From positions 1 to 26,113 of the forward strand of contig JAAUOI010000003.1 in NCBI GenBank assembly GCA_012036375.1: DNA of 26,113 nt, given 5' to 3'. The notes below the pieces were generated by a model, which was not told the DNA's origin, ran no database searches, and saw only the letters and a list, made by a program, of their open reading frames with translations. Of the stretch, positions 7,815-15,659 are shown piece by piece. This DNA is from Allobrachymonas sp. (GTDB taxonomy: Bacteria > Pseudomonadota > Gammaproteobacteria > Burkholderiales > Burkholderiaceae_C). The stretch's first letter is position 1, and the number at the start of each line of letters is the position of its first letter. Position numbers and translations under genes: made by a program.

Positions 7815-9020
7815 ATGCAAATAACCCAACTCGAAACGATTCGCTTGGCTGAATTTCCCAACATCATCTGGGTGCGCTTGCACACCGATGAAGGCATCAC
7901 GGGCTTGGGCGAGACCTTCATGGGTGCTGCTTCCGTCGAAGCTTACTTGCACGAATGGGCAGCACCCAAGCTGATGGGGAAAGACCCTTTGCAAATCGAA
8001 GCGCGAAATAAAGACATCATGGGTTATCTCGGCTGGCGAGGCTCTGGCGTAGAGACGCGGGGCAACAGTGCGGTGGATATTGCGTTGTAGGATGTCTTTG
8101 GTAAAGCGGCGAATATGCCGGTGCGTGTGGCACTAGGCGGTGAATCGCGCGGTGCCATTCGCATTTACAACACCTGCGCAGGTTACCAGTATGTGCGCAG
8201 CACGACCAATCAAAACACGTCCAACTGGGGCTTGAATACTGCTGGCAAAAATGCGGGGCCGTATGAAGACCTTCAAGGCTTTCTGTACCATGCTGATGAA
8301 CTGGCGCTCTCGTTACAATCGGAGGGCATCACGGCGATGAAAATCTGGCCTTTTGACCCAGCAGCAGAGGCCAGCGACGGGCAATACATCAGTGATCGCG
8401 ATTTAGACAAAGCGCTAGAGCCGTTTCGCAAGATCCGCCAAGCCGTGGGCAACGGCATGGACATCATGGTCGAGTTTCATAGCCTGTGGCGGCTGCCCAT
8501 GGCGCAAAAAATCGCTCGTGCCCTCAAGCCCTACAACACCTTCTGGCATGAAGATGCGATTCGTATGGACTCGCTGGATTTGCTCAAACAATACGCGCCG
8601 CATACCGATGCACTGATCTGCGCGAGCGAAACGCTGGCTTACAAATTCGGGTTCAAAGATTATTTGCAAACGGGCGTGGCAGGCATCGTGATGCTTGATT
8701 TGAGCTGGTGCGGGGGTTTGACGGAAGCCCGCAAAATTGCCGCGATGGCCGATGCGTGGCAACTGCCGGTGGCACCGCACGATTGCACCGGCCCCGTGGT
8801 CTGGGCGGCTTCCACGCAACTGAGCTTGCATGCGCCCAATGCGCTGATTCAAGAGAGCGTGCGCTCGTTTTACAGCGGTTGGTACAAAGAGCTTGTTACG
8901 GAATTACCGACTGTGAACAACGGCATGATTTCACTGAACGACAAGCCTGGGCTCGGACTGGAATTGCTGCCTGATTTGCATTTGCGCAAAGACGCGACTG
9001 TGCGGGTTAGCCGTCTATGA
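7815..9020 (+). pseudogene. Mandelate racemase/muconate lactonizing enzyme family, in-frame TAG
   Basis: An enolase-superfamily enzyme of the acid-sugar dehydratase/racemase type, 401 codons from ATG 7815. The N-terminal capping domain (ITQLETIRLAEF, GITGLGETFMG) and the barrel are in one frame. Likely active-site residues are K176 in AMKIWPFD, carboxylates E220 (IMVEFHS), E246 (FWHEDAI) and E272 (ASETLAY), and H322-D323 in PHDCTGP. Codon 92 is TAG (8088-8090), exactly where the family has tryptophan in DIALWD(L/V)FGKA, so a single TGG to TAG change explains it. Everything after the stop is well conserved in the same frame, so decay is recent or the base is a sequencing error. The precise sugar-acid substrate cannot be assigned. 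A bidirectional terminator follows the stop codon. Confidence 0.85.
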
Positions 9021-9040
9021 AGCAGCCTCCAATCGCCCAC

Positions 9041-9080
9041 AAAAAACCGCCCTCATGCATGTTGCATGAGGCGGTTTTTT
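9041..9080. terminator. Bidirectional intrinsic terminator
   Basis: AAAAAACCGC and CCTCATGCA pair with TGCATGAGG and CGGTTTTTT around a tiny loop, with one bulged C. The A-run on one side and T-run on the other let it work for both the enolase-family gene (plus) and sspA (minus), which converge here. Confidence 0.9.
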
Positions 9081-9094
9081 GAAAGTGCGGCAAA

Positions 9095-9706
9095 TTACTT
9101 GCGCATCACCTTCTCAGAGGGCGTGAGTGCTTCGATATAGGCGGGGCGCGAGAAGATGCGCTCGGCGTATTTGAGCAAAGGTGCCGCATTCTTAGACAAC
9201 TCAATGCCGTAAAAATCCAAGCGCCAGAGCAAAGGCGCAAGCGCCACATCCAGCATGGAGAAGTTATCACCCATGATGAACTTATTCTTCAAAAACACGG
9301 GCGCCATCTGCGTGAGCTTGTCGCGAATATGAGCGCGAGATTTCTCAAGCACTTTATCGTTGCCTTTCAGCGCACGGTTTTCAAGAATGGAAACATTGGT
9401 GAACAGTTCCTTCTCGAAATTGAGCAAAAACAGGCGCACGCGGGCGCGATCCACCGGGTCGCCAGGCATCAGTTGCGGATGCGGGAAGCGCTCGTCAATG
9501 TATTCATTGATGATGTTCGATTCATACAAAATCAAATCACGCTCAACCAAAATCGGCACTTGGCCATAAGGATTCATCACATTGATGTCTTCGGGCTTGT
9601 TGTACAAGTCCACATCACGAATTTCAAAGTCCATGCCTTTTTCAAACAACACGAAACGGCTGCGGTGGGAGAAAGGGCAAGTTGTACCCGAGTAAAGCAC
9701 CATCAT
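9095..9706 (-). CDS. sspA: Stringent starvation protein A (glutathione S-transferase-like)
   Basis: SspA is an RNA polymerase-associated protein with a glutathione S-transferase fold, used in stationary-phase and acid-stress gene control. The 203-residue product starts with a thioredoxin-like domain (MVLYSGTTCPFSHRSRFVL, NPYGQVPILVERDLILYES) and continues with the helical domain (YIDERFPHPQLMPGDPVDRA). These are the conserved SspA landmarks. It lies downstream of petABC, the usual Burkholderiales order. From memory, sspB is often the next gene. Here a terminator and a convergent unrelated gene follow directly, so sspB is not in this window. Three inverted repeats separate it from petC, so it probably has its own transcript or receives only read-through. 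Confidence 0.95.
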   Translation of the reverse strand: MMVLYSGTTCPFSHRSRFVLFEKGMDFEIRDVDLYNKPEDINVMNPYGQVPILVERDLILYESNIINEYIDERFPHPQLMPGDPVDRARVRLFLLNFEKELFTNVSILENRALKGNDKVLEKSRAHIRDKLTQMAPVFLKNKFIMGDNFSMLDVALAPLLWRLDFYGIELSKNAAPLLKYAERIFSRPAYIEALTPSEKVMRK

Positions 9707-9730
9707 CTGGGTGATTCCTTTAAAGTAAAA

Positions 9731-9754
9731 GAGTGATCGGGATACCGATCACTC
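9731..9754 (-). terminator. Hairpin upstream of sspA (petC 3' region, repeat C)
   Basis: A perfect 10-bp stem GAGTGATCGG / CCGATCACTC with a 4-base loop, followed on the minus strand by TTTTACTTT. It ends 24 bases before the sspA ATG and reads as a terminator for petABC transcripts. Confidence 0.85.
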
Positions 9755-9762
9755 TACGTTTT

Positions 9763-9796
9763 CAAAAAAGCGACAGGCGCTGCTGAAGCTTTTTTG
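9763..9796 (-). terminator. Inverted repeat in the petC-sspA gap (repeat B)
   Basis: CAAAAAAGC (9763-9771) pairs perfectly with GCTTTTTTG (9788-9796) around a 16-base spacer. On the minus strand it ends in a T6 run, so it can terminate transcription. It is the middle one of three consecutive inverted repeats. Confidence 0.7.
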
Positions 9797-9806
9797 ACTC
9801 ATTGTT

Positions 9807-9845
9807 TTGGGAAAAAGTAGCGTGCGCAGCGAAACTTTTTCCCAA
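9807..9845 (-). repeat. Inverted repeat immediately after petC (repeat A)
   Basis: TTGGGAAAAAGT (9807-9818) and ACTTTTTCCCAA (9834-9845) form a perfect 12-bp stem around a 15-base spacer. It abuts the TGA (minus strand, 9848-9846) that I take as the true petC stop, which supports that stop. Confidence 0.8.
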
Positions 9846-10600
9846 TCATTAATATCTTTCCAAAACGCAGCATTCAAGCGCCACGCGATGATGGTGAAGA
9901 TGCCAAGGAAAATCAGCACCCACACGCCAATGCGCACGCGCTGGTTTTGTGCAGGCTCGCCCATCCATTGCAGATAGCTCACCAAATCGCTCACGGCTTG
10001 GTTGTATTGCAGCGGGGTCATTGTGCCGGGCTTGGTGATTTCCCAGCCAGAGAGTACTTGCTCTTCTTTGCCGTGGTTGATCACGGTTTTATAGAGCGGC
10101 TTTTGCTCGCCTTGTAGCTCCCACAGTGGGTGAGGCATGCCGATGTTGGGGTAAGCCTTATTGTTCCAGCCAGTGGCTTTGTCGCCATCGCGGTAGTAGC
10201 TGCGCAGCAAGGTGTAGATGTAATCTGCGCCAGCACCCTTGGAGACATCGGCTTTGGAGCGTGCAATCACGGTCAGATCAGGAGGCACACCGCCAAACCA
10301 CTCCTTGGCCTGCTTGGGATCAATGTTCGCCTTCATCGTCTCGCCCACTTTGTCGGTGGAAAACAGCAGGTTGTCTTTGATCTGCTGCTCAGTCAGGCCG
10401 ATGTCCTTCAAGCGGTTGTAGCGCATGAAGGCGGCGCTATGGCAATTGAGGCAATAGTTCACGAAGAGTTTCGCGCCATTTTGCAGGGCGGCCATATCGT
10501 TGGTTTTGGGGTTGGCCTTGTCCCAAGCAATGCCTTCGCTGGCGGCAAACGAGATGCCCACAGACAATGCAGCCAACACAGAAAGAATGATTTTTTTCAT
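9846..10600 (-). CDS. petC: Ubiquinol-cytochrome c reductase, cytochrome c1 (3' end frameshifted)
   Basis: Cytochrome c1 carries electrons from the Rieske protein to cytochrome c on the periplasmic face of the bc1 complex. A Sec signal peptide covers about residues 1-20 (MKKIILSVLAALSVGISFAA). The heme-binding CLNCH is at residues 50-54, NIGMPHPLW gives the methionine ligand region, and a C-terminal anchor helix is at VWVLIFLGIFTIIAWRL. Family members end just after WKD. Here the written frame continues past WKDIN for about 33 more codons, to a TGA inside a terminator hairpin at 9749. One extra A at 9849-9850 would give DIK-stop at 9848-9846, and the 12-bp inverted repeat starts right after that. 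I therefore place the end at 9846 and treat the longer reading as a one-base deletion artefact. The ATG at 10600 lies 18 bases after petB. Confidence 0.93.
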
Positions 10601-10618
10601 AATGAGTGTCTCCCGCGA

Positions 10619-12045
10619 TCAATGTGCTTCAAAGGTCACGCGATCGGGCTCTTGCTTGAACTCGCCCATGCGGCTCCACACAGGCATCAACACAAAGAAA
10701 CCGAAATAGAGCAAGGTGCCGATTTGCGAGACGCGCGCCGCCAAATCTTGACCCCAGACAATGCCCCACACGCCCGGTGCTTTGATGCCCAAATAGCCCA
10801 AAATGAAGAAGTTGAAAACGAAAATGCCGTAGAGCCACTTGTGCCAGGTCGGGCGATAGCGAATGGATTTCACGGGGCTGTAATCGAGCCAAGGCAGGAA
10901 GAACAAGATGATGGTGGCAGCGCCCATCACCACCACACCCCAGAATTTGGCTTCGAAGGTGAGCAGCAAAGCGCTGGCAATCAAAGCTGCCACGATCACC
11001 ACGGGCTTGAAGATGCCCGTCACCACATTCTTGATGACGGCAATCGCAGCGCCAGCCAAGAGCAAGGCCACGAGCACATACACCATCTCGTCAGTGGTGG
11101 CACGCAACATCGAATAGAACGGCGTGAAGTACCAAACGGGAGCAATGTGAGGTGGGGTCTTCAGCGGATCGGCGGGGATAAAGTTGTTGAACTCCAAGAA
11201 GTAGCCGCCCAACTCAGGTGCGAAGAACACAATCGCCGAGAACACCATCAAAAACACGCTCACGCCGAGAATGTCGTGAACCGTGTAATACGGATGGAAA
11301 GGAATGCCGTCGAGCGGGATGCCTGTCTTCGGATCTTTGTGCTTTTTAATTTCCACGCCATCGGGATTGTTGGAGCCGACTTCGTGCAAAGCAATGATGT
11401 GCGCAGCCACCAAGCCGAGCAAGACCAGCGGAATCGCAATCACATGCAGGGAGAAGAAGCGATTCAGTGTCGCATCAGACACCACATAGTCTCCACGAAT
11501 CAGCAAAGCCAAATCTGGGCCAATGAAAGGCACAGCAGCAAACAAATTCACGATCACCTGTGCGCCCCAGTAGCTCATTTGACCCCAAGGCAGCAAATAG
11601 CCCATGAAGGCTTCGGCCATGAGGCACAGGAAAATGCCACAGCCAAACAGCCAGATCAGCTCGCGTGGTTTACGGTATGAGCCATAAATCAGGCCACGGA
11701 ACATGTGCATGTAAACGACTACGAAGAAGGCCGAAGCGCCCGTCGAGTGCATATAGCGCACCAACCAGCCCCAAGGCACATCGCGCATGATGTATTCCAC
11801 CGAAGCAAAGGCCAAATTCGCGTCTGGCTTGTAATGCATCACAAGAAAAATGCCGGTGACGATTTGGATCACGAGCACCAAGAGGGCTAGTGAGCCGAAG
11901 AAATACCAAAAATTGAAATTTTTGGTGCGTAGTATTCAGACAGGTGCTCTTTGTAGAGCTTGCTGGCCGGGAAGCGGTTGTCCACCCAGTTCAGGGCTTT
12001 TTCGCTCAAGGCGGCATTCGGAGAAATTTCTTTGAATTGAGCCAT
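10619..12045 (-). CDS. petB: Ubiquinol-cytochrome c reductase, cytochrome b (frameshifted near the N-terminus)
   Basis: Cytochrome b is the membrane core of the bc1 complex, holding both b hemes and the two quinone sites. The start is ATG 12045 (MAQFKEISPN), and the frame is typical up to residues 41-42 (PK). There it shifts: the minus strand has five A's at 11923-11919, where the family sequence YYAPKNFNFWYFFGSLALL needs six. The written frame then stops at 11887, while the correct frame resumes and is open to 10619. Restored length is about 475 residues. Heme-ligand histidine regions are visible in RYMHSTGASAFFVVVYMHMF and FSLHVIAIPLVLLGL. The quinone-site region motif appears as PPH (TPPHIAPVWYFTPFY), where mitochondrial-type proteins have PEW. 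The gene sits between petA (10-base gap) and petC. Loss of a working cytochrome b is unlikely in this setting, so I favour sequencing error. Confidence 0.94.
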
Positions 12046-12055
12046 GTGTCTTGCC

Positions 12056-12649
12056 TCAGGCTTGCTTGGATTCACCAATGAGCAACTTGGTGTCGCTCAG
12101 GTACATGTGGGGCGGCACTTCGAGGTTGTCGGGCGCGGGCTTGTTTTTATACACGCGGCCAGCCAAATCGAAGGTTGAGCCGTGGCAAGGGCAAATAAAG
12201 CCGCCTTGCCAGCTGGCATCAAATGATTCTGCTTTTGCTTCTAACTTGTCTGAAGGCGAGCAACCGAGGTGCGAGCAAATGCCAACAGCCACAAAGATTT
12301 CTGGCTTGATCGAGCGGTGTGTATTGCGCGTTTCAACCATGGGTGTAGTCTCTGCTGCTTTGCGCTCGGATTTAGGATCAGCTAGATTGGCTTCGGTTTT
12401 GGCGAGGCTGGCCAACATTTCAGGCGTGCGGCGCATAATCCACACAGGCTTGCCGCGCCACTCCACCACGACTTTTTCGCCCGGTTTCAAAGCGGAAATA
12501 TCGACTTCGACGGCAGCGCCAGCGGCTTTGGCCTTCTCGGACGGCGAAAAAGTGCTGACAAGAGGGACGGCAACCGCACCGGCACCGACAGCACCTGCGC
12601 AGGCAGAAGTAATGATCCAAGTTCGCTTGGATGAGTCCACGTTACTCAT
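12056..12649 (-). CDS. petA: Ubiquinol-cytochrome c reductase, Rieske iron-sulfur subunit
   Basis: The Rieske protein passes electrons from ubiquinol to cytochrome c1. This 197-residue, intact protein has a short basic N-terminus and one anchor helix (about residues 10-32) of the Tat-type non-cleaved kind. The periplasmic domain carries the cluster-binding boxes CSHLGC (residues 125-130) and CPCHGS (153-158). C125, H127, C153 and H156 bind the 2Fe-2S cluster, and C130 with C155 form the disulfide. The first gene of petA-petB-petC, it is divergent from mscL across a 253-base gap. A TACAAT-like -10 box on the minus strand at 12696-12691 would give a leader of about 40 bases, but no convincing -35 accompanies it. 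Confidence 0.97.
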   Translation of the reverse strand: MSNVDSSKRTWIITSACAGAVGAGAVAVPLVSTFSPSEKAKAAGAAVEVDISALKPGEKVVVEWRGKPVWIMRRTPEMLASLAKTEANLADPKSERKAAETTPMVETRNTHRSIKPEIFVAVGICSHLGCSPSDKLEAKAESFDASWQGGFICPCHGSTFDLAGRVYKNKPAPDNLEVPPHMYLSDTKLLIGESKQA

Positions 12650-12781
12650 GGATTTCCTCGATTTTCAGGGGGTTCTAGGGACAACCCGACATTGTAGCGG
12701 AGCGGTACTGGCTTTTCTTAGTCTTCGATTTTGAATTATTGCGGCAGGCTTTGCTTGAACAGCAACAGCATGCGACAGCGC

Positions 12782-12809
12782 TTGACACGGGGGCATTTCA
12801 GGCGATACT
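12782..12809 (+). promoter_or_regulatory. Putative sigma-70 promoter of mscL
   Basis: A perfect -35 box TTGACA (12782-12787) and GATACT (12804-12809, four of six matches) are spaced by 16 bases. This is about 90 bases upstream of the mscL start. The call rests on the consensus match alone. Confidence 0.45.
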
Positions 12810-12902
12810 CGCTGCTGCGCGGCGTTTGTACGCATTTTTTCGTACACTCGTCCAAATCTCTCGCCTGTGCGCAAGGCACTAAGTCAACACATAAGGAGTT
12901 TA

Positions 12903-13334
12903 ATGATGGGCATGATGCAAGAGTTTAAGGATTTCGCTCTCAAGGGCAATGTGATGGATCTCGCCGTGGGCGTGATCATTGGCGGCGCATTCGGCAAGAT
13001 TGTGGATTCGTTGGTCAAAGACATCATCATGCCCATTGTGGGCAAGATCTTTGGCGGTCTTAATTTCACTGAGATGTTTGTGATGCTTGCGCCACCGGCC
13101 AAAGCGGTGGAAGGCGCGGTCAGCTACGACTCATTGACCAAGGCCGGTGCAAATTTGTTTGCCTATGGAAACTTCATCACCATCGTCATTAACTTCATCA
13201 TTTTGGCCTTCATCGTTTTCCAAATGGTCAAAGCCATGAACAAAATGAAAGCCGCCGAGCCTGCTCCAGCGCCGGCTGCGCCTGCTGAAGACGTGCTGTT
13301 GCTGCGCGAAATTCGTGATTCGCTTAAAAAATAA
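12903..13334 (+). CDS. mscL: Large-conductance mechanosensitive channel
   Basis: MscL is an inner-membrane homopentameric channel that opens under turgor stress and releases osmolytes. The product is 143 residues from ATG 12903, preceded by AAGGAG at 12893-12898; ATG 12906 is also possible. The N-terminal amphipathic helix and TM1 carry the family signature EFKDFALKGNVMDLAVGVIIGGAFGKIVDSLVKDIIMP. TM2 is FITIVINFIILAFIVFQMVKAMNKM. The C-terminal bundle (EDVLLLREIRDSLKK) is preceded by an alanine-proline linker. Length and order match the family. It is monocistronic, with its own terminator at 13354. Intact frame. Confidence 0.97.
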   Translation: MMGMMQEFKDFALKGNVMDLAVGVIIGGAFGKIVDSLVKDIIMPIVGKIFGGLNFTEMFVMLAPPAKAVEGAVSYDSLTKAGANLFAYGNFITIVINFIILAFIVFQMVKAMNKMKAAEPAPAPAAPAEDVLLLREIRDSLKK

Positions 13335-13353
13335 GACATCACCTACTCTACCC

Positions 13354-13379
13354 AAAAGCGTCTTTTAGGCGCTTTTTTT
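13354..13379 (+). terminator. Intrinsic terminator of mscL
   Basis: AAAAGCG (13354-13360) pairs with CGCTTTT (13370-13376) around a 9-base loop, followed by a continuous T-run to 13379. It lies 20 bases downstream of the mscL stop. Confidence 0.88.
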
Positions 13380-13392
13380 ATACTAAAACAGG

Positions 13393-13438
13393 CATTAGCC
13401 GGCATGAAATATGCGGTAAATGCTATTGAAATGATAGT
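13393..13438 (+). repeat. Dispersed intergenic repeat, copy R3
   Basis: Copy 3 of six. The core CCGGCATGAAATATGCG is followed by the mini-hairpin CTAT-TGAAATG-ATAG (13423-13437). It lies between the convergent mscL and GlsB-like genes. R4 lies about 460 bases away in the opposite orientation, so the pair forms an inverted repeat around that gene. Confidence 0.85.
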
Positions 13439-13457
13439 GTTGGAGGGTGGCTATCGA

Positions 13458-13781
13458 TCAGTAGTCGCGCTTTTTCTTGCTGACGCTCTTGCGCATGGGG
13501 CCAACCAGTTTGCGCATCAATTGCAGCAGCGCCAGTAAGACCAAAGCGCCAGCAACAGCCATCAGCAGGGATGAAAAATCAAACGCTTCGGTCGGTTTCA
13601 CACCACTGAATTGCTCCGATAGAAAACTACCGCCGATGAATGCGCCAAATATGCCGACGACGATGTTTTCGGCCGTGTGGCTTGTTGAAGAAATGCTGCT
13701 CATACGCGTTAAGAGCCAGCCCGCAAAAGCGCCAATGGCGCACCAGATGTAAATATTGATAAATTTCCCCAGCGCCCTCAA
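13458..13781 (-). CDS. GlsB/YeaQ/YmgE-family small membrane protein
   Basis: A small, very hydrophobic protein of the family long annotated as transglycosylase-associated or general-stress membrane proteins. Its molecular role is not known. The pattern IWCAIGAFAGWLLTR, then a glycine-rich ENIVVGIFGAFIGGSFL, then a third helix SSLLMAVAGALVLLALLQL gives three membrane segments, as in the family. The C-terminus is lysine-rich (SVSKKKRDY). The written start is TTG at 13781. No ATG precedes the first helix. Family members often begin M-N-(I/L), and here the matching codon before NIYIW is ATC, so the true start may be a non-ATG codon or a damaged one. It stands alone between R3 and R4. Confidence 0.75.
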   Translation of the reverse strand: MRALGKFINIYIWCAIGAFAGWLLTRMSSISSTSHTAENIVVGIFGAFIGGSFLSEQFSGVKPTEAFDFSSLLMAVAGALVLLALLQLMRKLVGPMRKSVSKKKRDY

Positions 13782-13893
13782 TCAGGACGCTTCGATACTG
13801 ACAGCTTATGCGTCAATGTTCTAGTGAAATCGTACCCCGCAGCAACAAGTGTTACATCGCTCGGACTCTTGAGCGTTTCATATTGACTTTATC

Positions 13894-13940
13894 GCTATAA
13901 ATATCATAGCATTCGGCGCATATTTCATGCCGGCTAGATG
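13894..13940 (-). repeat. Dispersed intergenic repeat, copy R4
   Basis: Copy 4 of six, on the minus strand. The core CCGGCATGAAATATGCG is followed by the mini-hairpin (CTAT, 7 bases, ATAG). It lies between the GlsB-like gene and the end of hprK, and is inverted relative to R3. Confidence 0.85.
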
Positions 13941-13963
13941 CCTAAAATACCTTAAAACTGAGC

Positions 13964-14932
13964 TTAGAGTTGCTTGGAGGCTTGCTCCATCGCTTGGCGC
14001 TGGCGCTCAACGAATTCATCAAATGTGTTGATGCCACGCATTTGCAAGATCGTGTTGCGCACGGCCGCTTCAACCAACACGGCGATATTGCGCCCGGCTT
14101 CGACTTGGATCACCACCTTGCGAATCGGGATGCCAAGTACGTCTTGGGTGAGCGGTTCATAGGGGATGCGCTCATATTCCTTTTCCATGGTGGCGCGGCG
14201 CACGAGGTGCACAATGAGTTTGAGGCGCATGCGGCGGCGTACAGCCGTTTCTCCAAAAATTGCGCGAATGTCAAGCAAGCCAATGCCGCGCAGTTCCAAG
14301 AGGTTTTGCAGCAGATCGGGGCAGCGGCCTTCAATCGTGGTTTGATTGGTGCGAAACAAATCGACCGCATCATCAGCGACCAAACCGTTACCGCGCGAAA
14401 TCAATTCCAGCGCCAATTCGCTTTTCCCCAAGCCTGATTCGCCGGTGATCAAAACACCCAAGCCCAAAATATCCATGAACACGCCGTGCTTATTCGTGCG
14501 ATCAGCAAAGTGCCGAGATAAATAAGCCCGCAAGATGTCGATCACGAAAGCCGCCGATTCGGGCGTTTGAAACGCTGGAATCTGTGCCCGCTCACACATT
14601 TGCAAGAGCGTTTCGGGTGCTTCGAGGCCATCGCCAATGATGATGACAGGTGGCTCTAAAGTGACGATGCGCGAAATGCGGCGTGCACAATCTTCGACGG
14701 TGAGATCATCCGAAGGCGTGAGATAAGCTACCTCACGTTCGCCTAGCACTTGCACGCGATAAGGATGGATGTAGTTGAGATAGCCAACAAGATCAGCGCC
14801 GGAACGCGCCGCTCGCACAGCCACTTCATCGAAATGGCGCTCGGATGCACCCAAACCCGCCACCCAAGCCCATTTCAGGCGTTCGCGGTGGTCTTCAAAC
14901 AGCACATCGGCGCTGATGACCGAGGGCTTCAT
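13964..14932 (-). CDS. hprK: HPr kinase/phosphorylase
   Basis: A bifunctional enzyme that phosphorylates or dephosphorylates the seryl site of HPr-type phosphocarriers. In betaproteobacteria it works with the incomplete, regulatory PTS. The 322-residue product from ATG 14932 has an N-terminal HprK domain, Walker A GESGLGKS at about residues 164-171, and ADDAVDLFR. It also has the family signature LLELRGIGLLDIRAIFGETA and the C-terminal YEPLTQDVLGIPIRKVVIQV. A longer frame to 15079 overlaps ptsN and has no family similarity, so I use ATG 14932, which leaves 22 bases after the ptsN stop. It is the third gene of the minus-strand hpf-ptsN-hprK cluster. Frame intact. Confidence 0.96.
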   Translation of the reverse strand: MKPSVISADVLFEDHRERLKWAWVAGLGASERHFDEVAVRAARSGADLVGYLNYIHPYRVQVLGEREVAYLTPSDDLTVEDCARRISRIVTLEPPVIIIGDGLEAPETLLQMCERAQIPAFQTPESAAFVIDILRAYLSRHFADRTNKHGVFMDILGLGVLITGESGLGKSELALELISRGNGLVADDAVDLFRTNQTTIEGRCPDLLQNLLELRGIGLLDIRAIFGETAVRRRMRLKLIVHLVRRATMEKEYERIPYEPLTQDVLGIPIRKVVIQVEAGRNIAVLVEAAVRNTILQMRGINTFDEFVERQRQAMEQASKQL

Positions 14933-14954
14933 GCAATCGTCAGCGTAGAAAAAT

Positions 14955-15437
14955 TTAAGCGGCCAGCGGCAGCGCTGTGGTGGCCGATTGCCACTGCGCC
15001 ACGAGGCTGTGCAAATGTTCGGCGCTTGGCGCAGCTTTGAGGCGCTCGCGCAGTGTGGCATCGCTGAGTAGTTCTGCAATTTCCGAGAGAATTTCTAAAT
15101 GCTTTTGCGTTGCCGCTTCTGGAACGAGCAAAAAAATGAGCAGGTTGACTGGCTGCTCATCAGGGGCATCAAAGCCAATCGGATTGGACAGGGCAAACAT
15201 CGCTGCCATCGGCGCTTTAAGACCCTTGATGCGACCATGTGGAATCGCTACGCCGTGCCCCAAGCCGGTTGAACCCAAGCGCTCTCGCGCAAACAAACTG
15301 TCGGTGACCAACGCTCGCGACAGGCCGTGCAAATTTTCAAATAGCAAACCTGCTTCTTCAAACGCACGCTTTTTACTCGTGGCATCTACACCCGCTTGAA
15401 CCTGGGCAGGTGGCAATATGGCAGCAAGACGATTCAT
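14955..15437 (-). CDS. ptsN: PTS IIA-like nitrogen-regulatory protein (EIIA-Ntr)
   Basis: EIIA-Ntr accepts phosphate from NPr/HPr and acts as a regulator (potassium, nitrogen and carbon balance) rather than in sugar uptake. From ATG 15437 the product is 160 residues. The PTS_EIIA type-2 domain fills it, with the phosphorylation site GHGVAIPHGR and phospho-acceptor H67. The helix pair HLEILSEIAELLSDATLRERL near the C-terminus is also typical. A GTG at 15488 would add 17 residues without family similarity, so the internal ATG (MNRLAAILPPAQV) is preferred, although no strong ribosome site precedes it. It lies between hpf, behind a terminator, and hprK, so it may have its own promoter in the 15438-15600 stretch. 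Confidence 0.93.
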   Translation of the reverse strand: MNRLAAILPPAQVQAGVDATSKKRAFEEAGLLFENLHGLSRALVTDSLFARERLGSTGLGHGVAIPHGRIKGLKAPMAAMFALSNPIGFDAPDEQPVNLLIFLLVPEAATQKHLEILSEIAELLSDATLRERLKAAPSAEHLHSLVAQWQSATTALPLAA

Positions 15438-15603
15438 GAGAACAACTTGTAACTGACGATTTACAACGCCGGGATGCGCATTATGCACCTAGGCTCGTAA
15501 AAACCCTAGGGTTGCGACAAACGGTCATCAAAAAGTCACAAAAAAAGCGCAAGTTATTAAGCAGTTGCGGAGAAATTTTGAAAACAAAAGTTTGCATTGC
15601 AGT

Positions 15604-15632
15604 AAAAAGGCGACTGCTTTCGCACGTCGCCC
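15604..15632 (-). terminator. Intrinsic terminator after hpf, GAAA-capped
   Basis: On the minus strand GGCGAC and TGC pair with GCA and GTCGCC around a GAAA tetraloop, with a single bulged G and then TTTTTAC. It lies 28 bases after the hpf stop, and so separates hpf from ptsN. Confidence 0.87.
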
Positions 15633-15659
15633 TGTGTCGCAAAATTGAGCAATAACGGT

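Noticed and set aside
8088..8090. Recoding of TAG (pyrrolysine or amber suppression) in the enolase-family gene
   Set aside because: No sign of other in-frame TAG codons in intact genes here; a single TGG to TAG change is simpler.
9764..9815. A 17-codon mini-gene (MSQKSFSS...) after petC
   Set aside because: It is the read-through part of the petC frame, lies on two inverted repeats and has no ribosome site of its own.
10130..11680. A 516-codon open frame on the plus strand across petC-petB
   Set aside because: It is antisense to clear cytochrome b and c1 genes, has a histidine- and glutamine-rich composition typical of the opposite strand of membrane protein genes, and shows no family similarity.
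14933..15079. Extended N-terminus of HprK
   Set aside because: It overlaps the end of ptsN, has no family similarity, and ATG 14932 fits the known protein start.
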